64,000 nt of DNA from Sorangium cellulosum So0157-2 (GTDB lineage Bacteria; Myxococcota_A; Polyangia; Polyangiales; Polyangiaceae): contig NC_021658.1 in the NCBI RefSeq assembly GCF_000418325.1, positions 9,376,001 to 9,440,000 of the forward strand. The letters run 5' to 3'. The notes under the pieces were generated by a model that did not search any database, was not told the DNA's origin, and was given only the letters and a program-made list of their open reading frames with translations. Below, one piece after another: positions 19,868-28,900 of the stretch. Made by a program: the position numbers and the translations under genes. Position 1 is the stretch's first letter. Each line of letters opens with the position of its first letter.

Positions 19868-22216
19868 ATGCGAAAGTATCGAGCGAGTGCGGTTTCTGCT
19901 GGAATCGTCGCCGGGTTTGCGGGCGTGATGGCCAGCGCAGGCGTGGTCTGGGCCGCCGATTCGGATCAGGGCACGGCTGACGCCCATTTGAGCTACGCAT
20001 GCAAGCACCAGCACACTGGACAGCTCCGGAGCGTGGACAGCCCGGACCAGTGCCAGGCCTCGGAGGAGCTGGTGGCCCAGCCCCGCGGGGGCAAGGGCTT
20101 CGTGGGCCAGCAGGCCTTCAAGGGCGAGCGCGGTCCCCAGGGTCCGCAGGGGCCCAAGGGCGAGCGCGGCCCTCAAGGGCCCCAGGGTCCGCAGGGGCCC
20201 AAGGGCGAGCGCGGCGAGCCGGGCGCGCCGGGCGCGCCGGGGCAGGCGGGGCTCGTCGGCCCGCAGGGGCTCGTCGGCCCGCAGGGCATCAAGGGCATCG
20301 ACGGCGTGCGCGGCCCTCAAGGGCCCAAGGGCGAGATCGGTCCTCAGGGCTTCAAGGGCGCTGACGGCGCGCGTGGGCCTCAGGGGCCCATGGGGCCCAA
20401 GGGCGAGATCGGTCCTCAGGGTCTCCAGGGCCCCAAGGGCGAGCGCGGCGAGCCGGGCGCGCCGGGCGCGCCGGGGCAGGCGGGGCTCGTCGGCCCGCAG
20501 GGGCTCGTCGGCCCGCAGGGCCTCGTCGGCCCGCAGGGCATCAAGGGCATCGACGGCGTGCGCGGCCCTCAAGGGCCCAAGGGCGAGATCGGTCCTCAGG
20601 GTCTCCAGGGCCCCAAGGGCGAGCGCGGCGAGCGGGGTCCCCAGGGCCCCGCGGGTGCTCCGGGCGCCATCGGTCCCCAGGGCCTCAAGGGCGTCGACGG
20701 CGCCAAGGGCCTGCAGGGTGCCCAGGGTCTCAGGGGCGAGATCGGTCCTGAGCGCGGCGAGCGGGGTCCCCAGGGCCCCGCGGGTGCTCCGGGCGCCATC
20801 GGTCCCCAGGGCCTCAAGGGCGCCGACGGCGCGCGCGGTCCTCAGGGTCCCCAGGGCCCCAAGGGCGACATGGGTCCCCAGGGCCCCAAGGGCGAGATGG
20901 GTCCTCAGGGCCCCAAGGGCGAGCGCGGTCCGCAAGGGCTCCAGGGTCCGCAGGGCCCCAAGGGCGAGCGCGGCCCCCAGGGCGCGGCGGGCGCTCCGGG
21001 CGCCATCGGTCCCCAGGGCCTCAAGGGCGCGGGTTTTCCGGGCACCATCGGTCCCCATGGCCTCAAGGGCGTCGACGGCGCCAAGGGCCTCCAGGGTCCC
21101 CAGGGGCTCAGGGGCGAGATCGGTCCCCAGGGCCTCAAGGGCGCCGACGGCGCGCGCGGTCCTCAGGGTCCCCAGGGCACCAAGGGCGAGATGGGTCCTC
21201 AGGGTCCCCAGGGCCCCAAGGGCGAGATGGGTCCTCAGGGTCCCCAGGGCCCCAAGGGCGAGATGGGTCCTCAGGGTCCCCAGGGCCCCAAGGGCGAGAT
21301 GGGTCCTCAGGGTCCCCAGGGCCCCAAGGGCGAGATGGGTCCTCAGGGTCCCCAGGGCCCCAAGGGCGAGATGGGTCCCCAGGGTCCGCAAGGCACCAAG
21401 GGCGAGCGCGGCGAGCGCGGTCCCCAGGGCCCCGCGGGTGTTCCGGGCACCAGCGGTCCCCAGGGCCTCAAGGGCGCCGACGGCGCGCGCGGTCCTCAGG
21501 GTCCCCAGGGCCCCAAGGGCGAGATGGGTCCCCAGGGTCCGCAAGGCACCAAGGGCGAGCGCGGTCCCCAGGGTCCGCAAGGTCCCCAGGGGCCGCAAGG
21601 ACCCAAGGGCGAGCGCGGCGAGCGCGGTCCCCAGGGCCCCGCGGGTGTTCCGGGCGCCATCGGTCCCCAGGGCCTCAAGGGCGTCGACGGCGCCAAGGGC
21701 CTCCAGGGTCCGCAGGGCACCGAGGGCGAGCGCGGTCCCCAGGGTCCGCAAGGTCCCAAGGGCGAGCGCGGCGAGCGCGGTCCCCAGGGCCCCGCGGGTG
21801 TTCCGGGCGCCATCGGTCCCCAGGGCCTCAAGGGCGTCGACGGCGCCAAGGGCACCCAGGGTCTGCAGGGTCCGCAGGGTCCGAGGGGCGAGCGCGGCCC
21901 GCAAGGGCCCATGGGGTCGCCCGGCATCGCCAAGATCCGCGTGGTCTCGGTGACGCGCGAGGCAGGGCCGACGAGCGCGTTCGTCAACGTCAAGGCGCTC
22001 TGCAGCGCGGGTGAGGTCGTGCTCAGCGGCGGATTCTCGATCTCCGGCGGAGCCCAGTCGACCAGCCGGGTGGTGGAGAACTCGCCGCTCGAGGCCGCCG
22101 ACGAGGGCCGCGCGGGCTGGACCTCGACCGCCGTGTTCGAGGGCGGCTACGGCAAGAAGGGGCAGACCGTGGCGCTGACCACGTTCGCGGTCTGCGCCGA
22201 GGTGCCCGAGCGCTGA
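19868..22216 (+). CDS. Secreted collagen-like triple-helix repeat protein
   Basis: 782 residues from the ATG at 19868, chosen because it gives a clear signal peptide (cleavage after VVWA, about residue 29). Residues 30-72 form a small head with two cysteines (SYACKHQ, DQCQ). Residues 73 to about 685 are almost uninterrupted Gly-X-Y triplets rich in GPQ, GPK, GER and GEM. The last 97 residues are a globular tail ([15 protein letters not shown] to FAVCAEV) seen in other exported bacterial repeat proteins. Bacterial collagens form triple helices and act as surface stalks or adhesins. There is no lipobox or transmembrane anchor, so the protein is secreted or held through its tail. The repeats are nearly identical in DNA, showing recent expansion. 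Bacteria lack vertebrate-type proline hydroxylation, and charged GPK/GER triplets could give stability instead. Confidence 0.9.
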   Translation: MRKYRASAVSAGIVAGFAGVMASAGVVWAADSDQGTADAHLSYACKHQHTGQLRSVDSPDQCQASEELVAQPRGGKGFVGQQAFKGERGPQGPQGPKGERGPQGPQGPQGPKGERGEPGAPGAPGQAGLVGPQGLVGPQGIKGIDGVRGPQGPKGEIGPQGFKGADGARGPQGPMGPKGEIGPQGLQGPKGERGEPGAPGAPGQAGLVGPQGLVGPQGLVGPQGIKGIDGVRGPQGPKGEIGPQGLQGPKGERGERGPQGPAGAPGAIGPQGLKGVDGAKGLQGAQGLRGEIGPERGERGPQGPAGAPGAIGPQGLKGADGARGPQGPQGPKGDMGPQGPKGEMGPQGPKGERGPQGLQGPQGPKGERGPQGAAGAPGAIGPQGLKGAGFPGTIGPHGLKGVDGAKGLQGPQGLRGEIGPQGLKGADGARGPQGPQGTKGEMGPQGPQGPKGEMGPQGPQGPKGEMGPQGPQGPKGEMGPQGPQGPKGEMGPQGPQGPKGEMGPQGPQGTKGERGERGPQGPAGVPGTSGPQGLKGADGARGPQGPQGPKGEMGPQGPQGTKGERGPQGPQGPQGPQGPKGERGERGPQGPAGVPGAIGPQGLKGVDGAKGLQGPQGTEGERGPQGPQGPKGERGERGPQGPAGVPGAIGPQGLKGVDGAKGTQGLQGPQGPRGERGPQGPMGSPGIAKIRVVSVTREAGPTSAFVNVKALCSAGEVVLSGGFSISGGAQSTSRVVENSPLEAADEGRAGWTSTAVFEGGYGKKGQTVALTTFAVCAEVPER
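21194..21373 (+). repeat. Five perfect 36-bp repeats in the collagen-like gene
   Basis: The unit encodes [12 protein letters not shown] and is repeated five times without a base change; a sixth copy just upstream (21158-21193) differs at one position. Every length change by one unit keeps the triplet register and the reading frame. Confidence 0.93.
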
Positions 22217-22988
22217 CGGCGATCGACCGCAGGGCCACGCTCACGGGCTCGTGAGCCCCACCTCTCGACCAGCTGCCCCCTGTCCCCCTTCACAACGGCC
22301 CTGAGGACAGGGGACAGCTGGCTCACCCCCTCAGCCCTGCTCCTCGCGCACCGCACGCACGGCGAGACGCCGCGCCCCGCCCGCCCCGCCGCCCAGCATG
22401 GCGGGACCCGCGAGCCCCCACCGTCGCGAGCCCACCGGTCACGAGCTCGCAGCCCCCCGCGCGGACACCGACGCGCTGCGAAGCGCCACGATGGCGAGGT
22501 GCCCCACGCGTCACCACCCCCCCCACAATGTATGACAAATCACACCATCAACCTACCGCGGTCCAGGGCCGGGCCGAACCGTGGCGCAGCTCGCACGCTT
22601 TTCGCAAGGAGCCCGACCGGTGACAACGTGAACACTGGGCTCTTCCTCGAGACCGAAAAAAATGCGCGGCCGCGGCGACTTCTGCCGGAATTCCGGCGCG
22701 CCGTGGCTGCTGTGCTCGGGGGAGAGGCCGCGGCGCGACGCCGCGGTGGTGCCCTTTGTCACAGCTGTCGTCATGTGCCACAGCAGTGCTTTCACGTAGT
22801 CAACTCACCGGCTGGTGAAGGCATCCCCTCACTTCAACCCAGAGGTACGAGGCATGCTGAGGAGATTCACAGAGAATCCTCCGTGCCTCATAGACTCTGT
22901 GGTAACTTCCCCCAGTGAACGAGGACACGAAGGAGGGGTTTCTCTCAGGTCAGACCACATGCCTCCGAGCGCATCCCAGAGGGGAACC
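22217..22988. other. Intergenic region between collagen-like and glycosyltransferase genes
   Basis: 772 bp without a convincing gene. It holds a terminator-like hairpin at 22270-22320 and, at about 22875-22907, a degraded sequence resembling one arm of the 19206 hairpin family (CCTCCGTGCCTC, CTCTGTGGT). The last 250 bp are lower in GC and probably carry the promoter of the glycosyltransferase gene, but no boxes could be read with confidence. Confidence 0.5.
22270..22320 (+). terminator. Probable terminator hairpin of the collagen-like gene
   Basis: Arms 22270-22285 and 22305-22320 are reverse complements except for one base (CAGCTG-CCCCTGTCC against GGACAGGGGACAGCTG), with a 19-nt loop. It begins 54 bp after the stop codon. 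No T-run follows, as is usual in very GC-rich genomes. Confidence 0.6.
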
Positions 22989-24221
22989 ATGAGCGTAGAT
23001 TACCCTATGAAGACGACCCAGCATGCACCGATGACCCGCGCGCGCCACAACCCTCTTGTGATCGCGCACGTGCTGAACTCCTTCCAGGTGGGAGGCGCGG
23101 AGCAGGTCGTGGTGGATCTGGCCGGGCTGCAGCGCGAGGCGGGGCATGAGGTGATGGTCGTGGGCATCGAGACGAACCCCGACGGGCCGCGCGCCGCGCA
23201 GCTCCGGGAGCGCGGCGTCGCGGTCCACATGCTCCCGAAGCGCCCCGGCTTCGACCTCAAGCTGCCCGGGAAGCTCGCGGCGTTCTTCGCCAAGCACGGC
23301 GTCTCCATCGTGCACTCGCACAACCAGCTGCCGCTCATCTACGCGACGGCCGCGGGCCGGCTCCACCGCGTGCCCGTGTGCCACACGCTGCACGGCGCCA
23401 TGTTCGATCAGGGCCGTCGGGCGTGGCTGCGGCACATGGCGGCCAAGCTCGCCGACGCGCACGTGGCCGTGTCGCAGCCGACGGCCGACTTCATGCTGAA
23501 GCACAACGAGGTCCCGAGCTCGAAGCTGCACGTCGTCCTGAACGGCATCGATCTCTCCCGGTTCAGGCCGGACTCCGCGGCCCGGCGCCGCATCCGGACC
23601 GAGCTCGGCATCCCCCAGGACGCGTGGGTCGCCGGGGCGGTCGGGCGCCTGTCCCAGGTCAAGAACCACGCCCTCCTGCTCCGCGCGGCCGCGAACGCGG
23701 GTGTCCTGTCGGAGAACGGGCGCCTCCTCCTCGTCGGGGACGGGCCGGAGGCCGCCTCGCTGCGCGCCCTCGCCGAGGAGCTCGGCATCAGCGACCGCGT
23801 CGTGTTCGCCGGCGAGCGGCACGACGTCCCGGAGCTCCTCTCCGCGAGCGACGTCTTCGTCCTCTCGTCGACGTCGGAGGGGCTGCCGCTCTCCATGGTC
23901 GAGGCCATGGCCACCGGCCTGCCCGTGGTCTCGACGGCCGTGGGCGGCATCCCTGCCCTGATCACCGACGGCGACACGGGCTTCCTCGTGCCCTCGGACG
24001 ACGTCGGCGCGCTCGCCGCGAAGCTCGCCGAGCTCAAGGCAGATCCCGGGCGGTCCGCGGCGATGGGCAAGCGGGGGCGGAAGCTCGCGCTGGGGCGCTA
24101 CTCGGCCGAGCGCATGATGGCAAGCTACATGGATATCTACGAGACGCTCCTGGCCCGGCGGGAGTCGGAGCGCCGCGCCGTGCTGCGGCCGAGCGAGCTG
24201 CTCGCCGGCTTGAACGCGTAG
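22989..24221 (+). CDS. GT4-family glycosyltransferase
   Basis: 410 residues. The ATG at 22989 was chosen because AGAGGGGA lies at ribosome-binding distance; the next possible start is 23007. The N-terminal Rossmann domain opens with VLNSFQVGGAEQVVVDLA, as in GT-B sugar transferases that build envelope polysaccharides. The C-terminal nucleotide-sugar domain shows VGRLSQVKNHALLLRA, the GDGPE loop and the EX7E motif in SEGLPLSMVEA. There is no signal peptide or membrane segment, so it acts at the cytoplasmic face. It lies 770 bp after the collagen-like gene. Glycosylation of that protein is imaginable, since collagen-like surface proteins are sometimes glycosylated, but the spacing and the intervening terminator argue against an operon. 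Confidence 0.92.
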   Translation: MSVDYPMKTTQHAPMTRARHNPLVIAHVLNSFQVGGAEQVVVDLAGLQREAGHEVMVVGIETNPDGPRAAQLRERGVAVHMLPKRPGFDLKLPGKLAAFFAKHGVSIVHSHNQLPLIYATAAGRLHRVPVCHTLHGAMFDQGRRAWLRHMAAKLADAHVAVSQPTADFMLKHNEVPSSKLHVVLNGIDLSRFRPDSAARRRIRTELGIPQDAWVAGAVGRLSQVKNHALLLRAAANAGVLSENGRLLLVGDGPEAASLRALAEELGISDRVVFAGERHDVPELLSASDVFVLSSTSEGLPLSMVEAMATGLPVVSTAVGGIPALITDGDTGFLVPSDDVGALAAKLAELKADPGRSAAMGKRGRKLALGRYSAERMMASYMDIYETLLARRESERRAVLRPSELLAGLNA

Positions 24222-24282
24222 CCGCACGCCCGCGAGAGGCGCGGCCCACCCCTCCGCGGGGCGTCGAGGCCGCGCCGAGAGC

Positions 24283-24348
24283 GACCGAAAAGGCACGGAA
24301 GACGCAGAGAGTGCACCCATTCTCTGCGCCCTCCGTGCCTTTTTGGTC
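24283..24348. terminator. Bidirectional hairpin between convergent genes
   Basis: Arms of about 28 bp around a 9-nt loop have three mismatches. The outer part starts GACCGAAAAGGCACGG and ends in TTTTTGGTC, giving a T-run on both strands. It lies between the stops of the glycosyltransferase and the Ser/Thr kinase genes and should end both transcripts. Its inner sequence (GGCACGGA-G-CGCAGAG) resembles the 19206 element. Confidence 0.75.
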
Positions 24349-24358
24349 AGTGCTCGCG

Positions 24359-25528
24359 TCAAGGCGCGCGGGGAATCGTCGAGATCGCGCGCGGGACCGT
24401 GGCGAGCGACGCCGGCGACGAGATCCCCGACGTCCGGGAGGACCGCGTCTGCGTCTGAGCGCGACCGGACGGCGGCCGCGCCTCCAGCGCGCCGACGTCG
24501 CGCACGTCCCTCGACGAAGGCGCGAGCGCTCCGCGCGGCGGCGGCGGCGCGACCGTGCTCCGGGGCAGCGGCGCGATCGCGCTCCGCGACGGCGGCGCCA
24601 CCGTGGCCCGCGACGGCGGCACGATCGTGGCCCGCGACGGCGGCGCGACCCCGACCGCGGCCTGCGCCTCGCGCACCGCTGCCAGCATCGACCGCGCGTC
24701 CGGCCAGCGGTCCGCCTGCGAGAACTCGAGCGCGCGGTCCACCACCCGCACCACGGCGGCGTGCATCGACGGCTGGATCCGCGCGAGCGACGGGATCGGA
24801 CACGTCATCCGCAGGAAGAAGAGCTCGTTGACGGTCGGCGCGTCCTGCACGTACCGGTTCGTGAGCAGCGAGAACATCGTCGCCCCGAGCGCCCAGATGT
24901 CCGTCCGCGCATCGACGAGATCCCAGCGCGCGCGCGCCTGCTCGGGCGGCATGTACGCCGGCGTCCCCATCGCCCGCAGCCCCGCGAGCGACGTCTGCGA
25001 CGAGGGGACCCGCAGGCGCGCGATGCCGAAGTCGAGGATCTTCACCCCGTTCTCGCGGGTGAGGAAGATGTTGTCGGGCTTCAGATCCCGGTGAACGACC
25101 CCGTTCTCGTGCGCGGCCGCGAGCACCTCGAGGATCTGCTCGCTCAGGGCGAGGACCTCGGCCGGAGGGAGCGGGCCCTTCTGCGCCTTCCAGCGCTGGA
25201 GGAGGGTCTCGCCCTCCAGGAGCTCCATCACCAGGAAGGGCGACCCGTCCTCGGTCACGTCGTCCGCGAGCACCGCCGCGACCCCGGGGTGATTCACGGT
25301 GTTCACGATGGCCTTCTCGCGGAGGAACCGGGCCCGATCCACCTTGTCGCTCGCCCGCTCGGGGTGCAGCAGCTTGATCGCGACCCGCTGCCCGCTCCGA
25401 TGCGTCGCGGCATAGACAGCCGCCATTCCCCCGAGGCCGATCAGCGCATCCAGCCGCCACGCGCCGCTCAGCACCGCCCCTACGCGTGCCTGCGCCTTCT
25501 GGACGTGCGTGACATTCTCGAAGTCCAT
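24359..25528 (-). CDS. Ser/Thr protein kinase (soluble, Ala/Pro-rich tail)
   Basis: 389 residues. The kinase domain covers about 25-290: the glycine loop GLGGMAAVY (31-39), K52 in VAIKLL, H146-R-D148 in HRDLKPDN, D167FG, and the activation-loop end GTPAYMPPEQ. All catalytic residues are present, so it should be an active Hanks-type kinase. The C-terminal 100 residues are Ala/Pro/Arg-rich repeats of the APPSRAT type with many Ser and Thr, which could be autophosphorylation sites. No transmembrane segment is seen, unlike PknB-type receptors. It is monocistronic by position: a terminator separates it from the glycosyltransferase gene, and 390 bp of noncoding DNA lie upstream. The target is unknown. 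Confidence 0.92.
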   Translation of the reverse strand: MDFENVTHVQKAQARVGAVLSGAWRLDALIGLGGMAAVYAATHRSGQRVAIKLLHPERASDKVDRARFLREKAIVNTVNHPGVAAVLADDVTEDGSPFLVMELLEGETLLQRWKAQKGPLPPAEVLALSEQILEVLAAAHENGVVHRDLKPDNIFLTRENGVKILDFGIARLRVPSSQTSLAGLRAMGTPAYMPPEQARARWDLVDARTDIWALGATMFSLLTNRYVQDAPTVNELFFLRMTCPIPSLARIQPSMHAAVVRVVDRALEFSQADRWPDARSMLAAVREAQAAVGVAPPSRATIVPPSRATVAPPSRSAIAPLPRSTVAPPPPRGALAPSSRDVRDVGALEARPPSGRAQTQTRSSRTSGISSPASLATVPRAISTIPRAP

Positions 25529-25918
25529 GGCTGCTTCTCTCTGTGTGCGTGCCCTCGGGCAACCGACGCTTCAACGCTCGCGACGCAAGAACGGCTGTCT
25601 TCTTTACGTTCCCGGTGTCATGCACCGGCGCTACGGCGGAATCGGAGCTCCACGATGGCGGGCTGGGGGTGCAACTCGTCGGAACCGCGACCTGTCCGGC
25701 CGTCCTGCGTCATCGAACCAGGAAATGCCTGGGGCGGGCGGTGTCCAACAGCACGTCATTTCATGGAAAAGTTCAGCAAGAGCTGCGCCACGGAGACCCG
25801 CGTCGAGGACCGCGGCGAACGGGCAGCGCGCATGGGGCGAATCGCCTCCCTGCGGCAAGATGCCACGACCATTGCGCCGCCGCGGGTCGCTCGGGTCCTC
25901 GTGGGAGCGGGCGCGAGG
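25529..25918. other. Intergenic region upstream of the kinase gene
   Basis: No gene is supported on either strand, although short open frames exist. It is lower in GC than its surroundings and must contain the promoter of the kinase gene. No dyad or box was recognised. Confidence 0.5.
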
Positions 25919-28900
25919 TCAGTGGAGGCCCCTCATCGTCGGGTCGCCCAGCTTGAACGCCGACAGCGCCTGGCGGATGAAGACCGGCACGGAGACGTAG
26001 CCCTCGAGCGCGACGCAGGCGCGGTTCGAGGAGCAGGTGCAGCGATAGAAATCGCTGAAGTCGTCGTCGTCTGCGTCGGAGTCCTCCTCGCATCCGGGCA
26101 CGCCGTCCCGCAAGACCTCGCCGTCAGGCGCGATGGCGGCGACCGTCGGATCCCACCGCACGATCGGCTGCCCGCTCTCCGGGCTCAGCTTCACCTTGTG
26201 CCAGTCCGCCTCGCCGTCGCCGTCGAGGTCGGGGCCGGGCTCCGTGACATACGCCTTGGCCAGGAGCTCGTTGGCGTGCTCCAGGACGCGCGCGCCGATG
26301 CCCTTCTGCACGACCTTGCCGAAGATGGTCTCGGTCCCATACGCCTTCGCCACGAACACCTTCCCGGATGGATGGTGGAGCTCGATCCGGTTCGGGAAGG
26401 CAGGATCGGTGTCTGCGCCGGTCTCCCAGATGTGCATCATGTCCAGCCATCTCTGCTTCTGGTTCTCGGGCAGGTAGAGGAGCGTCCAGGCGATCAGGAA
26501 CTTCTGCTGTTCCCAGCCGATCTGGGGGTCGAGGACGGCGACCTTCGCCGGGGCCCGCGGGTTCCACGGCGCGCTGTCGACCGCGCCGTACGCGCTGCAG
26601 ACGATGCTCCCGGCGCCGGGGAAGCAGCTCTCCGGCCCGGCCTCGCTCCACCACGACGTCCAGCCGAGCGCGCTGGCCGGATACCCGCTCGCGTCCCTCA
26701 CGGGACGGCCGCGATCGTCGGCCTCGACGCGCACCCCCTTGATGGCGTCGTCGCCCGTGAGGTTGTTGGCCAGCCAGCGGCGGTACCCTTCCGGGAACAC
26801 GTCGGCGAGCGAGACCGCGCGGTAGCGCGCGTCGAGGAAGTCGTGCCGCGAGTCGCTGACGAAGTTGTCGACCGACTCGGTCATCAGCATCGCCACCCAC
26901 GCCTTGTCGTAGTAAGAGCCGGCGTTCATCGTGTACGACGAGTCGTACTCGCCCTTGTCCTCCGCGAGCGCGTTCTCGAGCGGCTTGCCGCCGAAGGCCA
27001 CGTCGCCGAAATAGCCCGTGGCGCCGTTCGGGACGACGACCACCGTATCCCCGGGGTCGCCGAAGACGTCGCTCGACGACCGGAGGACGGTATCGCCCTT
27101 GGGCAGGAAGTGCTCGCCCGGCTGCGGGCGCGCCATCTGGAGCGCGAAGTGATCGAACGCGATCCCGGCCGCGAGGATGTTCTGCTGGAAGAGGCCGCCC
27201 GCGACGTGCACCCAGAACGTGTCGAAGTCGTAGCCGCGGTCCAGCGCGAACTCGCGGTAGATGTTCGCGACCAGCCCGAGGCCCTTCGCGCCGTCGCGCA
27301 TCTTGGCGTTGTAGCGGTTCAAGGTCCGCTCCGACGCCGCGCGCACGCTGAAGGCCTGCCGGTCGCGGCGGTAGTTGTCGAAGATGTGATTCACCTCCTG
27401 CTGCGTGATGAAGAAGTTGAAGAGCTCATAGGCGTCCGCGCCGCTGTCGTGCCGGTACACGCTCAGGTTGCCGAGATCGGCCCACCGGTCGCTCGCGAAG
27501 CCGTAGGGGACGCGGGTGCGCCCCGCCGGGTCCACCGAGGGCCCCTTCACGCCCTTCGGCGTCTCCAGCGCGCGCCACGACACGTAGTCGACCTTCTGCT
27601 GGCGGCACCGCGTGTACTTGCCGTCGACCGGCACGATGTGCCCGTCGAGCACGGGGTGCCAGGCGCCGCCCTGCTCCTCGTCCCAGTCCGCGGGCCTGTA
27701 GGCGCTCGGGTCGACCTCGACGCAGCTGCCCGGCCGGATCAGCTCGTATTTGTTCTGCAGGTCGGAGTAGTGGATGTCCTCGTCGTCGTACTCGGGCTGG
27801 ATGCCGAGGATGCCGCCGAAGTCGTCGATCTTGGCGAGCATGCCCTTGCCGCGCGGGGTGGCCGCCTCGTAGCTCGGATCGGCGTGCACGGAGACGACAT
27901 CGCCGTAGAACATGCGGGCCGCGGCGAAGTCGTAGGCGCCGAGCCCGATGAGGTCCTGCGTGGGCTCGCCGGCGTAATCCATGGTCGACGAGTGCATGAA
28001 CATCCAGATCAGGTTCTTGCGCTCGTCCTCGGTGACGGGGTCGTAGTAGCGCGGCCCGACGCACGCCTCGCCGTCCTCCGAGAGCGTCTCGCACGGCGCC
28101 TTCACCCGCCCGTTGTCCGTGCGCAGCTGCCAGTATTGCGGCCGGTAGCCCCAGGCGTCGGACGAGCTCACGAAGTTGTGGCGCAGGCCGACGGAGTGGC
28201 CCATCTCGTGGAGCACCACCGCGTAGTGCGCCCGCTGCGCGAGGTAGCGCCGCATGGCCTCGGCGCGCCGCAGCTTCTGCGCGGCGTCCCCCTCGCCGAA
28301 GCGGCCGTGCTTGCTCGCGAATTTCTCCTCCAGGATGTCCGCCAGGTTGGCGGTCGCGAGCGGCGCCGGCGCCTCGTGCATCACGCACGCGCCGCGCTCG
28401 GCCAGCGCCACCTCCTTCAGGTTCCTGAGCTCGCGCTGCACGCTCGGGTTCGCCCCGCGCAGCGGCGAGGCGAAGCGCATCACCTCGTCCGTGAGCGGCA
28501 GCGCCTCCACGCCGGTGAGCTGCTGGATCGCCTTCGTCGTGAGCTCCGCCTCGAGCTCGGTGCCCACCGCGGACTTGCGGCGCGCCTCGTACACGGCGCG
28601 CATGCTGTCCGGCGCCGTCGCGTCGGCCGCGATGGCGCGCACCTCCTTCGAGAGCCGCCGGAGGTCCTCGCGCAGCGCTGGATCGCGCGCCAGCTGGCCG
28701 GAGACCCCGGCGGCGTCCTCCGCGGTAACCCCGGTGGCCCCGGCGACCCGCCGGGCGATCTCCTCCCGCGTGAGCCGCGGCAGCGCGCCGCCCTTCGACG
28801 CGCCGTCGCTCGCCTGCGCCCAGTCCCGGACGTAGTCGCCGTCGGTGACCTCCTCGGTCTTCAGCTCTCCCTGGATGTAACGGGCCGTGTCGACGATGCC

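Noticed and set aside
19568-21904. Minus-strand frame rich in LGTLRTLGA repeats
   Set aside because: It is the complement of the collagen-like Gly-X-Y repeats and has no independent support.
19116-25528. Insertion sequence or prophage around the hairpin elements
   Set aside because: No transposase, integrase, terminal repeat pair or target-site duplication was found.
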